DNA from: Monoplex corrugatus
Taxonomy: Eukaryota; Mollusca; Gastropoda; Littorinimorpha; Ranellidae
Direction of reading: 5' to 3'
Assembly: GCA_030674185.1 (NCBI GenBank)
Contig: CM060308.1
Location: 28,325,004 to 28,389,003, forward strand
Length of the DNA: 64,000 nt
Shown: piece by piece, positions 24,413 to 30,515 of the stretch
Numbering within the stretch: the first letter of the stretch is position 1
How the letters are laid out: the number at the start of each line of letters is the position of its first letter
Program-made: the position numbers and the translations under genes
The notes under the pieces: generated by a model
The model's database searches: none
What the model was told of the DNA's origin: nothing
The model's input: the letters and a program-made list of their open reading frames with translations, nothing else

Positions 24413-25326
24413 ACAACTGTGAACTTGAAAATGCAGAATAATCCCATCTCTTTAGAATACATCTGTAGGGTGTTTGATAAATTTGCCTTTCAAGTTTTAT
24501 GACTTAATGATCTCTTTGAAAGCCTGTAAATTTTTGTTTTTGCTTATTAAATGTGTGTGTGTGTGTTTTTTTTCTAGCATTTATTCTATAGTTGGACCTA
24601 TGTCAGACCAACTGGTTTGTTGTCTTGCTTCACTCCCATCAAACACGTTTTGCTGGTGGTCATGTAATGTGAGTGATTGTCAGTATATGAAATGTCAGTT
24701 CTCCTCTGCACATATCAAACACTCATCCAGTGATCCTCCAAGTAAAAGTTTCTGATTGTGCCAAAACGTGGTCTTACATGAGCTGGTGAGCTTGCTTTCA
24801 GTTCCATCTCACCATTTGTGTGTGGAACTCACTGCTGGCTGATAAAAGGGATCTGCCCTCCTTTTCGTACTTAAGTCACAGTTTTCTTTTTGACTCCCGC
24901 ACCCTGTCCACCAACTGCAAAAGCTTAACCCATTGACTCCCTCACCTCTCCACCAGCTTCCTGCAGGAAGCTGGTGGACAGGGTGAGGGAATCAAATGGT
25001 TAAGTTTTTGCTTTGATAGCATGGCTGACAATGCAGGATGCTGGTAGACAGGGTGCGGGAGTCAAAGGGTCAAAGACTTACCTGTCCACCCAGGTCAACC
25101 ATTGTTGATATCATGATTGTTATCTGCCAGTATGTGCTTCCATTTCTAGCAATCGTATGGAATTGTGTAGTTATTTGTTGGTGAATAGTGCTATACAAAA
25201 GGGATTAGTTATTATTATTAAGTTTGGATCACACCGCATGACAATCTGATGCCAGTTCTATGTGAACTACAATAGAATCAGGTAAAAATCTACATTCTCA
25301 CACTTTTCACTTTTGTTTCAGTGTGA
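2511..25326 (+). CDS. BRMS1L: BRMS1/BRMS1-like co-repressor subunit (whole gene, 9 exons)
   Basis: The product belongs to the BRMS1/Sds3 family, nuclear coiled-coil subunits that scaffold SIN3-HDAC deacetylase complexes. Exons 2511-2652, 4593-4683, 7707-7834, 10035-10114, 13209-13305, 14684-14770, 15609-15673, 24278-24314 and 25322-25326 join in one frame to 243 codons plus stop, close to human BRMS1 (about 246 residues). The order is an acidic N-terminus (1-47), coiled coil with [18 protein letters not shown] and [18 protein letters not shown] (48-180), a basic linker (about 188-205), and the family signature [17 protein letters not shown] (208-225). All introns are GT-AG except intron 6 (AT-AC, U12 type). 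The last two exons have the weakest support, since the C-terminus diverges from vertebrate sequences. The gene spans at least 22.8 kb, inflated by transposons in introns 4 and 7. Confidence 0.88.
2999..3275. repeat. Dispersed repeat 'Z', copy 1
   Basis: This segment (from AAGGTAAGATACACAGATAG to CTTGAGAAACTGAAACT) matches the interrupted copy at 29309-29461 plus 30447-30515. Shared blocks include TGTAACCAAGATT, GGACCTGGCCAGCTCATG and AGAATTCGTTCTGAGTG. Here it is uninterrupted, which defines the empty-site structure for the nested insertions in the other copy. No coding potential or terminal repeats are seen. Confidence 0.6.
3511..3865. repeat. (CT)n followed by (CA)n microsatellites
   Basis: (CT)n runs about 3511-3602 with one interruption. 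(CA)n blocks at about 3669-3712 and 3780-3860 are broken by CATGCACG-type variants. The long open frames here, on both strands, are artefacts of the dinucleotide repeats. Confidence 0.95.
4593..4683 (+). CDS. BRMS1L: BRMS1L exon 2
   Basis: Bounded by CCTATAG|AAATGG and GACCA|GTAAGT. It encodes [20 protein letters not shown] and [11 protein letters not shown], the start of the Sds3-like coiled coil and the strongest family match in the N-terminal half. Confidence 0.92.
4846..5075 (-). mobile_element. tRNA-derived SINE, central-domain fragment
   Basis: On the minus strand this reads through GACCTGCTGGTGCCTGAACA, then AAGATCCTGTAAGCCAT and AGAAACATGAACA. These are the blocks of the central domain shared with the copies at 31450 (minus) and 35815 (plus). 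The tRNA head is not recognisable, so this is a truncated copy within BRMS1L intron 2. Confidence 0.65.
5195..5387 (-). mobile_element. Palindromic TTAA element, copy A
   Basis: Bounded by TTAACCCTTTGACTC and GAGTCAAAGGGTTAA. An inner hairpin (5239-5327) has arms CCACCAGGTTC / GAACCTGGTGG around a short GCAG centre, itself flanked by TTAACCC/GGGTTAA. The outer right arm carries GCTTTGCTAGCAT...GACAATG, so this copy is reversed relative to copies B and C. TTAA boundaries and CCC-starting termini are typical of piggyBac-type non-autonomous elements; the superfamily is an inference. Confidence 0.75.
5388..6056. other. BRMS1L intron 2, unassigned
   Basis: AT-rich intronic sequence. An imperfect local duplication (ATGTGTTTTGAA...TTTGTAAA) occurs around 5930-6000. 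No gene or known element was recognised. Confidence 0.4.
6057..6247 (+). mobile_element. Palindromic TTAA element, copy B
   Basis: It begins TTAACCTTTGACTCCCACAC and ends GAGTCCAAGGGTTA. The inner hairpin is centred on CTTCTTGCAGGAAG at about 6160-6174. The outer left arm contains GCATCCTGCATTGTCAACCA and GCAAAGCAAAAACTTAA. Confidence 0.75.
6376..6985 (+). repeat. LINE-like 3' UTR repeat, copy 1
   Basis: About 610 bp matching 38115-38680 along most of its length. Shared landmarks are the pyrimidine-rich CTGTTACTCTCTGTCTTTC block, GGATTGATAATTGGG, AATTTTAGGTAATTTAGGC and the 3' end CGCAGTCAGCTGGGCTTTAA followed by CAACAACA. The low-complexity 3' tail suggests the 3' UTR of a non-LTR element whose coding part is absent. 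Confidence 0.6.
7707..7834 (+). CDS. BRMS1L: BRMS1L exon 3
   Basis: Acceptor TTTATCTACAG|ATTTTT, donor GTAGCAG|GTCAGA. It encodes [19 protein letters not shown], then [20 protein letters not shown], matching the family's KERL...L..VxxGxxxEYLxxLxxLxE pattern. Confidence 0.92.
8025..8630 (+). mobile_element. Jockey/I-type LINE fragment, RNase H region and C-terminus
   Basis: The broken + frame reads as an RNase H-like core ([20 protein letters not shown], then IPIHCGI and [14 protein letters not shown]). Downstream is the retroelement tail [20 protein letters not shown] and ending in a WPTTTGR motif. In-frame stops interrupt it, for example near 8200 and 8338. The C-terminal block resembles those at 56745-57245 (minus) and 59850-60060 (plus), so it belongs to a family with several local relics. 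Confidence 0.7.
9593..9862. repeat. 45-bp minisatellite, 6 units
   Basis: Six tandem 45-bp units of the type TTGTTGGCTGGTCTTGCTAT...TCACATGATGGTTCCAA with few substitutions (GGTC/GATC, CCTTCT/CCAGCT). Because 45 is divisible by 3 and stop-free, a peptide repeat ([15 protein letters not shown] type) is open on both strands. It is intronic and has no start context or splice sites, so coding is unlikely. Confidence 0.9.
10035..10114 (+). CDS. BRMS1L: BRMS1L exon 4
   Basis: Acceptor ATCTTTTCAG|GAGTTC, donor ATGGAG|GTGGGT. It encodes [20 protein letters not shown] and ANLQNME, corresponding to the family block KVAGIYRELCLESVKNKYE. Confidence 0.88.
10115..11042 (+). other. BRMS1L intron 4, 5' part
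   Basis: AT-rich intronic DNA up to the 3' end of the minus-strand LINE. No element or RNA gene was recognised. Confidence 0.5.
11043..12825 (-). mobile_element. CR1/L2-like LINE, 5'-truncated copy 1
   Basis: Minus-strand reverse transcriptase frame open from 12888 to 11347. It contains [63 protein letters not shown] and the catalytic FYADDTQL, then the full C-terminal domain ending THLFSSA-stop. Upstream of about 12825 it diverges from copy 2, marking 5' truncation. The 3' UTR has a CA/CG-rich microsatellite, then the GCGCTTAGATTTGATTTTAT ... GCGCTATATAAATATT hairpin and an ATT-rich tail (11040-11060) typical of this LINE group. The retained RT frame has no stops. It sits antisense in BRMS1L intron 4. 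Confidence 0.88.
12950..13140 (+). mobile_element. Degenerate LINE C-terminal fragment
   Basis: A short + strand block reads as a cysteine/histidine tail resembling [18 protein letters not shown], like the CxCGxxxQTPEHILQxCP tails of RNase H-bearing LINEs. It is too short and mutated for a firm family call. Confidence 0.4.
13209..13305 (+). CDS. BRMS1L: BRMS1L exon 5
   Basis: Acceptor TTTTTTGTACAG|AGTGAT, donor ACTTCAG|GTAAGG. It encodes [20 protein letters not shown] and [12 protein letters not shown]. The last 18 residues are nearly identical to the vertebrate BRMS1L core, the best anchor for the gene. Confidence 0.95.
13590..13860. repeat. Degenerate SINE-like repeat
   Basis: It contains AGGTCAGGTATCCATTTACA and GCTGGGTGGACTGAAG followed by a decayed box-B-like end. 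That combination recurs in many aquatic invertebrate dispersed repeats. The assignment is from recollection of the motif and is tentative. Confidence 0.35.
13872..14064 (+). mobile_element. Palindromic TTAA element, copy C
   Basis: It runs from TTAACCCTTTGACTCCCACA to GGGAGTCAAAGGGTTAA. The inner hairpin is CCACCAGCTTCCTGCAGG and its complement, with one mismatch (AGGCTGATGG). Left arm: GCATCCTGCATCCTCAACAA. It has both TTAA termini and is one of the best-preserved copies. Confidence 0.8.
14105..14287 (+). mobile_element. Palindromic TTAA element, copy D
   Basis: It lies 40 bp after copy C in the same orientation, starting TTAAGCCTTCGACTCCTGCA and ending GGGAGTCAAAGGG. The inner hairpin is more diverged (CACCAGTGTTCTGCAGGAAA) and the inner left TTAA is lost, so it is an older copy. 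Confidence 0.65.
14684..14770 (+). CDS. BRMS1L: BRMS1L exon 6
   Basis: Acceptor GAATTTGCTTCAG|ATTTAT. It encodes [20 protein letters not shown] and RRKKPAQVT, the basic segment equivalent to ELWNDELQSRKKRKDPF of vertebrates. It ends in phase 1 (GTGACTG) directly before ATATCCTTTT, a U12-type donor. Reading on gives only CT-repeat peptide. Confidence 0.9.
14771..15608 (+). other. BRMS1L intron 6: U12-type AT-AC intron
   Basis: The donor ATATCCTTTT matches the U12 AT-AC consensus exactly. The 3' end is TTTTCTTTAACTAAGCAC, giving branch motif TTCTTTAAC (15593-15601) with the branch A 8 nt before the end of the intron and a terminal AC. Splicing here restores VTGPFIVYN, the expected family sequence; no GT-AG pair does so. 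The interior is almost entirely (CT)n (14789-14916, 14978-15135) and (CA)n (15172-15257) microsatellite. Confidence 0.88.
14789..15257. repeat. (CT)n and (CA)n arrays inside the AT-AC intron
   Basis: Long CT-rich arrays with TTTCTC interruptions, then two (CA)n arrays separated by a single CACCACAC break. The array begins within 20 nt of the minor-spliceosome donor. Confidence 0.95.
15609..15673 (+). CDS. BRMS1L: BRMS1L exon 7
   Basis: It begins after the AC acceptor and ends CGG|GTGAGT in phase 0. It encodes [20 protein letters not shown] and R, equivalent to GPYIVYML..LDILEDWTTIRK in vertebrates. Confidence 0.93.
16196..18834 (+). mobile_element. CR1/L2-like LINE copy 2, 5' part (endonuclease and RT)
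   Basis: A long open frame runs to 18834; its first in-frame ATG is near 16310. After a Ser/Pro-rich repeat linker (16600-16835) comes an apurinic-like endonuclease: [12 protein letters not shown], then [26 protein letters not shown] and the [10 protein letters not shown] end. The RT follows ([60 protein letters not shown]). The frame is cut at CAACTCCCA by the HERO insertion, just before the YADD motif, which survives in altered form downstream at 22448. The canonical GDFN of the endonuclease is GDIS here, so activity is doubtful. Confidence 0.88.
16600..16835. repeat. ~30-bp coding minisatellite in the LINE N-terminal linker
   Basis: Tandem units around TCGTCTTCTGTCCCGCCGGT encode a ten-residue Ser/Pro/Val/Leu repeat (PSSSVPPVLP type). 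The unit is free of stops in three forward frames and one reverse frame, which explains the overlapping open frames here. Confidence 0.75.
18858..18990 (-). other. Inverted-repeat segment in the HERO 3' UTR
   Basis: CTAGACAACAGAAGG (18856-18870) pairs with CCTTCTGCTGTTGTCTA near 18971-18988, enclosing about 100 nt with GC-rich GGGGGGCCGGGCC. It may be a 3' structure used for target-primed reverse transcription or a small foldback insertion. Confidence 0.45.
19012..19097 (-). mobile_element. tRNA-like / SINE head followed by an A-tract
   Basis: On the minus strand: GCCCCATTAGCACATTGGTA (box A-like), then GGTTCGATCC (box B) and an end CGTGGG that can pair with CCCAT of the start, followed by a ~25-nt A run (the T tract at about 18988-19013). 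It is tRNA-derived. There is no perfect acceptor stem and no 3' CCA, so it is not called as a functional tRNA. It lies immediately downstream of the HERO ORF. Confidence 0.55.
22448..23616 (+). mobile_element. CR1/L2-like LINE copy 2, 3' part
   Basis: It continues the LINE after the HERO insertion: altered YADD region (TTSKLMTPN instead of FYADDTQL because TATGCT is TAAGCT), then [38 protein letters not shown] and [21 protein letters not shown] one-base shift near 22845 breaks LVLSFIMS, and CGA to TGA at about 23187 creates TYGP-stop. The 3' UTR has (GT)n, then GCGCTTAGATTTGATTTTAT and (ATT)n at 23606. It is decayed compared with copy 1. Confidence 0.88.
24091..24137. repeat. (CT)n array
   Basis: CT dinucleotide repeat 140 nt upstream of the exon 8 acceptor. 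Confidence 0.9.
24278..24314 (+). CDS. BRMS1L: BRMS1L exon 8 (two possible acceptors)
   Basis: The acceptor region is TTTACAG|GCAG|CAAAAC and the donor GGAAT|GTAAGT. Using the first AG continues frame 0 as [12 protein letters not shown], a basic tail comparable with KKARAAVSPQKRK at the end of human BRMS1. Using the second AG (exon start 24282) gives [11 protein letters not shown], which stays open into the next exon. The preferred form is the first, on grounds of resemblance and length. Confidence 0.55.
24349..24410. repeat. (GT)n array next to the exon 8 donor
   Basis: GT repeat with one TTGT break, beginning 34 nt after the splice donor. Confidence 0.9.
24887..25070 (-). mobile_element. 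Palindromic TTAA element, copy E
   Basis: Reversed relative to B and C. The left arm is TTGACTCCCGCACCCTGTCC then CCAACTGCAAAAGC, the inner hairpin is CCACCAGCTTCCTGCAGG / AAGCTGGTGG (perfect), and the right arm has GATAGCATGGCTGACAATGC. The terminal TTAA motifs are mutated (GGGTCAA at the right end). Confidence 0.7.
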
Positions 25327-25456
25327 CCCTGAGTGTCCAGTTTTACGTAACATCCGAAAGGCAGCATTTCCTGTAAAGATCCCATTGTTCATCCATGACA
25401 CAGGACAGACCGTTTGCGGTGTGACCATGCTTGAATGCAAGCAAACAAGAAAGTGA
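25322..25456 (+). CDS. BRMS1L: BRMS1L terminal exon (short or 44-residue tail)
   Basis: The acceptor is strong (CACTTTTCACTTTTGTTTCAG). Joined to the 37-nt form of exon 8 the frame stops at once (TTG TGA, stop 25324-25326), giving a 243-residue protein. Joined to the 33-nt form it reads 44 more codons ([20 protein letters not shown]..., ending KQTRK) to the stop at 25454-25456. That longer tail is not recognised. An AATAAA at 26677 is a possible polyadenylation signal. Confidence 0.45.
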   Translation, partial: CDPECPVLRNIRKAAFPVKIPLFIHDTGQTVCGVTMLECKQTRK

Positions 25457-26038
25457 TCCAGTGATTTTCACTTTTGTTTTGTTCTGTTGTTGGTGTTTGT
25501 TTTCGTTCTGTTCATTTTTTGTTTGTGTGCATGTACGTTTGTTTGCTTGAAACCATCAGGCAGATAAAGGGTCACCTTAAGCACTTAGCCCCCCTGCGCT
25601 CACAGGGTAACTCTTTTGACCATGAGCTGAGGTACAGGGTAACCCCTACAGGAAACCTCGATGGCTGAGATTAAAGGTTCCAGGCCTGCAGGCCCTTCTA
25701 AGTGACTTGGTACCAAGCAGTGTAAGGCAGATTCCTACAAGGTCATCTGTGTCCGTCAAGAATGGCGCTTGTCTTTTGAGGTCCCTCCCAGGGTGGAGCT
25801 GCACCAGGTCCTGCACCTCGGCACAATCCACCCTCAACTTATGGAGGACCCTCTTGTCTGTCTTGTCTTGCTGGGGATGTAGGAAGAAATCTTCACAGCT
25901 CCTCTCACCACCAGGTTCAGTGGCAGCTGGCAGAGACTGGAAAATACAGCCACAGTAATCACCTGATGTGGCCTGACCATGTAATCAGTGAACTAAAGAA
26001 GACGACTTGCGATGGCATTATCTCAGAGGACAGTTTCA

Positions 26039-26223
26039 CTTAACCCTTTGACTCCTGCTCCCTGTTCACCAGCATCCTGCTTTGTCAACCATGCTGACAA
26101 AGCAAAAACTTAAGCCTCTTACTCACTTACCCTATCCACCAGCTTCCTTCAGGAAGCTGGTGGCTAGGGTATGGGAGTCAGAGGCTTAAGTTTTTGCAGT
26201 TGGTGGTTAGAGTGTGGGAGTCA
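26039..26223 (+). mobile_element. Palindromic TTAA element, copy F
   Basis: It begins TTAACCCTTTGACTCCTGCT, has an inner hairpin of CCACCAGCTTCCTTCAGG / AAGCTGGTGG type, and its right end GTGTGGGAGTCA abuts copy G directly. Confidence 0.7.
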
Positions 26224-26398
26224 CATCCTGTCCACCAGCATCCTGCATTGTCAACCATGCTAGCGAAGCAAAAACTTAACCCTTCAACTCCCTCATCCTA
26301 TCCACCAGCTTCCTGCAGGAAGCTGGTGGAAAAGTTGAGGGAATCGAAGGCTTAAGTTTTTGCAGTTGATAGGTAAGGTGCAGGAGTCAAAGGATTAA
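26224..26398 (+). mobile_element. Palindromic TTAA element, copy G (tandem with F)
   Basis: It lacks the first ~20 bp (starts CATCCTGTCCACCAGCATCC) and ends GGAGTCAAAGGATTAA. The inner hairpin core CCAGCTTCCTGCAGGAAGC is perfect. Head-to-tail with F and sharing a junction, it suggests tandem duplication or insertion into a relative. Confidence 0.7.
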
Positions 26399-26936
26399 GG
26401 ATTTCTTATGCTAGCGTTTATCATTGTCTCTCGACTGTTTTGTCTGTCATCACCATAGTCTTCAGATTTTTGGGCATTTTTTTTATTGACTCAACTTGTC
26501 TTACATCTACATTTTCATTTATGTAAGAAGTATTTTGTAAATTAATTCACAAAATCTGCTCACACATGGCATGCACACGCAAATGCACATATGCATTTTA
26601 TGCATGAACAAACTTTAAGAACAACAATATGAGTGCACGTGTACACATGAATACATACACACACACACACATGCACAATAAAAAATATGTATAAGTTAAA
26701 TTAATATGGAAATAATACAGACAAATACACCATGAATGAAACTTTGGAAACATATACTTTTGTTAAAATGCAATGATCGAATGAAAAATACAAAATTTCA
26801 TAAAGTCTGTTTTATTTTTTTTTCTCTGATTTTTTTCTTTTTTTTCTTTTTTTTTTAGAAAATTTCACAGATTGATTAAAAGTCGTAATAGTGGTTATAA
26901 CTTTAAACTTCAACTGAAACTTACTACAACACACAC

Positions 26937-26943
26937 ACCACCA

Positions 26944-27004
<61 letters not shown>
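26937..27004. repeat. (CA)n array
   Basis: About 30 CA units with initial CACCACCACC. Confidence 0.95.
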
Positions 27005-27009
<5 letters not shown>

Positions 27010-27517
27010 TTATTCTGCAGCAAGCCCAAAATAATATAATTTTATACATTAATATTTTATACATTAGTATCATATAGACGTGAAAAATGATTTTATAAAG
27101 AATTTTTTAAGCCATATGGTATAATTTTTCAAATAATCTTGCAACAATCAAGAATCTATACATGTATTATTATATGCTTGCATAACTGCAAATTATTCAT
27201 GCATTATCATATACTTGCATAACTGCAAATCTGTTCATGCATTATCATATACTTGCATAACGGCAATCAGTAAAGAAGGAAGGAAAGGGAAAAAGAAATA
27301 GGTAAAAAGGTCAACTGAATACCATTTACATGAAAATTATCTAAAAGAGCCATGAACTTCATAAGACAATCAAAAAAATTATGAACCTCGTGAGACTATT
27401 GAAAAATGTGAACCTCATAAAGCAGTTAAAAAATATGAACATGAAAATTAAAGAATAGTAGGAACTCATGCTTTCTGTCTCACACACAATAAGGTATATT
27501 AACAAGAACACATTCAG

Positions 27518-27546
27518 TCACACACACACATGCATGCGCGCGCGCA

Positions 27547-27598
<52 letters not shown>

Positions 27599-27849
27599 CA
27601 CACACACATTTACACACACACACACACACATGTACACATACACACATATTGTACACACACATGCACACACACACACGCAAATGCACACACACACATTTAC
27701 ACACACACATATGTACACTTATACACATAGAGACACGCAAATGTACATGCACACACACACACACACACACACACAATGTACACACATTTATACACACACA
27801 CACACTACACACACACACACACACACACACACCACACACACACACACAC

Positions 27850-27893
<44 letters not shown>
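27518..27893. repeat. Long compound (CA)n array
   Basis: About 375 bp of CA repeat interrupted by ATGTACACAT, TTTACAC and CACCAC variants. The long frames on both strands are repeat artefacts. Confidence 0.95.
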
Positions 27894-27894
<1 letters not shown>

Positions 27895-28889
27895 TCTTCT
27901 CTATTCAGCCCAGACTGCTTTTTTTTTTTGCTTCACTGAGTTCAGATGTTGATTTACAATGTGTTTGTCACCCATGCTCTCTTATTCTAATGTGTATGAG
28001 ATTGATAAAATATGCAAGGCACAAAAATCAGTTGACATGAATGAATATGTGCAAGGCATGAAAATCAGTTGACATGGAAATCCATTCTAACAAGATATAG
28101 ACATGTTATTCTGTGGTACAATAAGCAACACAATACACATTTTGTGAATGGAAGTGAAAGGAATACTCATTTTTGTGAATATAAGTGAAAGGGATACAAA
28201 TAACACTGTGAAGGACTCATGGACTCTGTAGAGGCAAAGCTTCAAATCCTGACCAAGGCACTTGGGATCTTGGATGTCATAGACAGTTTTCCTGAGTAAT
28301 GTTAGAGGATGACTTGACTGTTATTTTCTACAGATGTTGACAAAAGCAAACCAGATGTATGTATTGATTATATGAACTTAATTTTATCCAGGGCAAAGAC
28401 AGTGACTTTGAGGGTGTGGGGTGGGGTGAAGGACAGAAAACTGTGAACTTGTCTCAGAATTGTTTTGATGTTAATGAGACTGATTGTACATTTTGTTGTG
28501 AAGAAAGGAAGTTGAATGTGTTCGCCTGAGAATTTATTTTGATGTGAAGAAGGGGAGTTGAATGTGTTTGCCTGAGAATTTTGAATGTTGGTGAAGATGT
28601 GGGTGTGATTATGTGAATGTGTAAATCCTGTCCGTGAATTGTTTATTGTATTCCTCATATTTACAGATAACTATTGAACGCTGTGAACACATTTGGAGCA
28701 AAACTGATAACCTTGTTTTTATTTGAAGCAAACCTGATGACCAAAATATTTTGTTTAGTTTGTATTGTTTGTGGGTGTATATCCTGTGGGTCACAGTGTA
28801 TGCAGTCTGTAGGTGTGTAATGTGTAAACTAAAAGAAACAGTATACTGTAGGCCCACATTGTGTCCAGTAACAAGATAATCTAAATTGT

Positions 28890-28901
28890 GGTGTGTGTGT
28901 G

Positions 28902-28943
<42 letters not shown>

Positions 28944-28957
28944 TGTGTGTGTGTGTG
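28890..28957. repeat. (GT)n array
   Basis: GT repeat with single-base breaks (GTTGTG, GTGGTG). Confidence 0.95.
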
Positions 28958-29308
28958 TTATACCCTAATGTTGAATACAAAAAAACATGCATAAAATACA
29001 TTGTTAATAAAAAGAAAAACAGGGTGTTTCTTGCAGAGTTGCAAAGACCAGTTATGTTGTCCATTTTTGCTTTTTGTTTAACTTTTTAAAATTTGGGGCC
29101 ACTTACTGAGATTTATTTACAAATAACATTTTACAGAACTTGATTTCTGTATCCATGTTCATTAATTTTTATATTTTTGGTAACATTCCATCACTATACC
29201 ATTCAGTTTGTTTATGACTTTTTTTTTATTAAGTGGGAAAAGTTTATACTTATTAGCCGACTGTGTTGTTATTCAGTTCTTCTCCCCCCCCCCCCCCCCT
29301 ATTTTTTA

Positions 29309-29461
29309 AGATAAGATTTCACAGACACACATCATTACAGTGTAACCAAGATTGTTTCACTAACAACAGAATGATACAAATACTAATATAAGATACAAAC
29401 CCCACATGCTAGGTAGGACCTCATGACCTGACCAGTTCATGTATTTATGTGCCGGCTTAAC
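29309..29461. repeat. Dispersed repeat 'Z', copy 2, left part
   Basis: It matches the first half of 2999-3275 (AAGATAAGATTTCACAGACA, TGTAACCAAGATTG, GGACCTCATGACCTGACCAG, TATTTATGTGCCGGCT). The match breaks at CTTAAC, where the nested insertions begin. Confidence 0.6.
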
Positions 29462-29743
29462 CAGGGCTTAAAATGTTCCACGTCTGGGCGCAATTCCGCG
29501 ATTTTGGTTTGTGAAAAAAAAATGAGTAAGGCATCCGTGATCGGCTTGCAAGCGTTCATAGCAACGGCACGCAAGTTATGGCCCTGATTTTTCTTGGAAG
29601 AAGTTTTCGGTCTCTTGAAATTATGTCCAGAAAGCGCGAAATGGCATAGATTTACACTTGGTTTTTAAAAAAAATTCCCGGGGGAGCATGGCCCGGACCC
29701 ACCTAGTTTCAGTGGTTTTTTCCTCCTCCTGTTTTAAGCCCTG
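29462..29743. mobile_element. hAT-like MITE
   Basis: Terminal inverted repeats CAGGGCTTAAAA and TTTTAAGCCCTG are perfect over 12 bp and flanked by a perfect 6-bp direct duplication CTTAAC (29456-29461 and 29744-29749). The 282-bp interior has no coding frame. CAGGG...CCCTG termini are typical of hAT elements; a 6-bp rather than 8-bp duplication is unusual, so the superfamily is tentative. Confidence 0.75.
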
Positions 29744-29744
29744 C

Positions 29745-30446
29745 TTAACCCATTCACTGCCATGCCCATTTTACACTCAGTGACTACTATTTGCCAAGGG
29801 ATTTTAGGTCGTGGAGGGTAATTAAAAAAAAATTCTAGCATGCAAACTTCTGAAAAAAATTGTATAACCTATACTTTTCCTAAAGGAAAATGAACACTCT
29901 TCACAGCTATAACAGTTTCACATAAATTTAATCATTTTGTTGGCAGCGTATGATGAAAAAAAAACCTCCATTCCCTTCTTCCTCATCCAGTGAATCATTG
30001 GAAATATTTTTGTCACAGATAGCATTGAAGTCGTCATCCTCCAACAACTGTAAAACTTTGTCGATGTCAGTTGTCACAAAATTGCGAGACACGCTTTCTT
30101 TTGATCCCACTTGGGCCTGATCCCACTCGGGCCGGGCTGTTGCTGATTGTCTGCCATTTTGACTTCAGTTCGTCACAGGCGCGTCATGCTGAAGGGGGTT
30201 ACATGTCAAAAGGTCATGAACTGACCATTGTGTGATGTGATTGGACTCTTTGTTTATGAATAACTCAAGCAGACACATCAAGCTTTCTGATTGGTGTGTT
30301 ATGGGATTCACTGACCTACGCTTGGAGTTAGGAAAATTCCTACAATGACGCGAACGTGAATTTCCATCCTGGGGCATTTTTCCGTGCCTCTGAGCAAGAC
30401 GGAAATTTCCGTCCTGGGCCATAATCAGTTTGGATCTTCTCCATTT
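29745..30446 (-). mobile_element. piggyBac-like remnant with broken N-terminal ORF
   Basis: The left edge TTAACCCATTCACTGCCA is a TTAA-bounded, CCC-starting terminus. On the minus strand an ATG at 30157 opens MADNQQQPGPSGIRPK, then shifts frame to DIDKVLQLLEDDDFNAI and NDSLDEEEG (to 29928), an acidic N-terminus of the kind seen before the DDE domain of PGBD-type transposases. No catalytic domain remains. The right terminus is not recognisable. Confidence 0.45.
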
Positions 30447-30515
30447 AACACAGTGCATACAGAATTCATTCTGAGTGGGGGGGGGGGGGGGTCCATCTTA
30501 AGAAACTGAAACTGA
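30447..30515. repeat. Dispersed repeat 'Z', copy 2, right part
   Basis: It resumes the match to copy 1 (GTGCATACAGAATTCATTCTGAGTG, then CATCTTAAGAAACTGAAACT), now with a G16-17 run. Confidence 0.55.

Larger units (their letters stand above)
25457..29308. other. Intergenic or 3' flank of BRMS1L
   Basis: It contains two tandem TTAA palindromic elements, CA/GT arrays and AT-rich DNA. A block at 25558-25990 has fragmentary open frames on both strands with no clear family. The tandem ~41-bp repeat at 27174-27265 (CTTGCATAACTGCAAAT...CATGCATTATC) and a ~55-bp near-duplicate at 28490-28585 are local. Confidence 0.4.

Noticed and set aside
25558..25990. Two-strand open frames suggesting an old LINE
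   Set aside because: No RT, nuclease or zinc-knuckle block could be recognised, so no family is assigned.
27468..28040. Long Thr/His- or Cys/Val-rich frames over CA arrays (also at 3411-3994, 14665-15299, 23937-24413, 63159-63804)
   Set aside because: These are translations of (CA)n, (CT)n or (GT)n repeats, open simultaneously on several frames and strands, with no conserved domain or splice context.
28335..28357. Possible BRMS1L micro-exon (phase-compatible, after TTATTTTCTACAG)
   Set aside because: It can be joined in frame, but the peptide YVDKSKPD has no support and nothing downstream continues the family domain; the exon at 25322 is closer and has a stronger acceptor.
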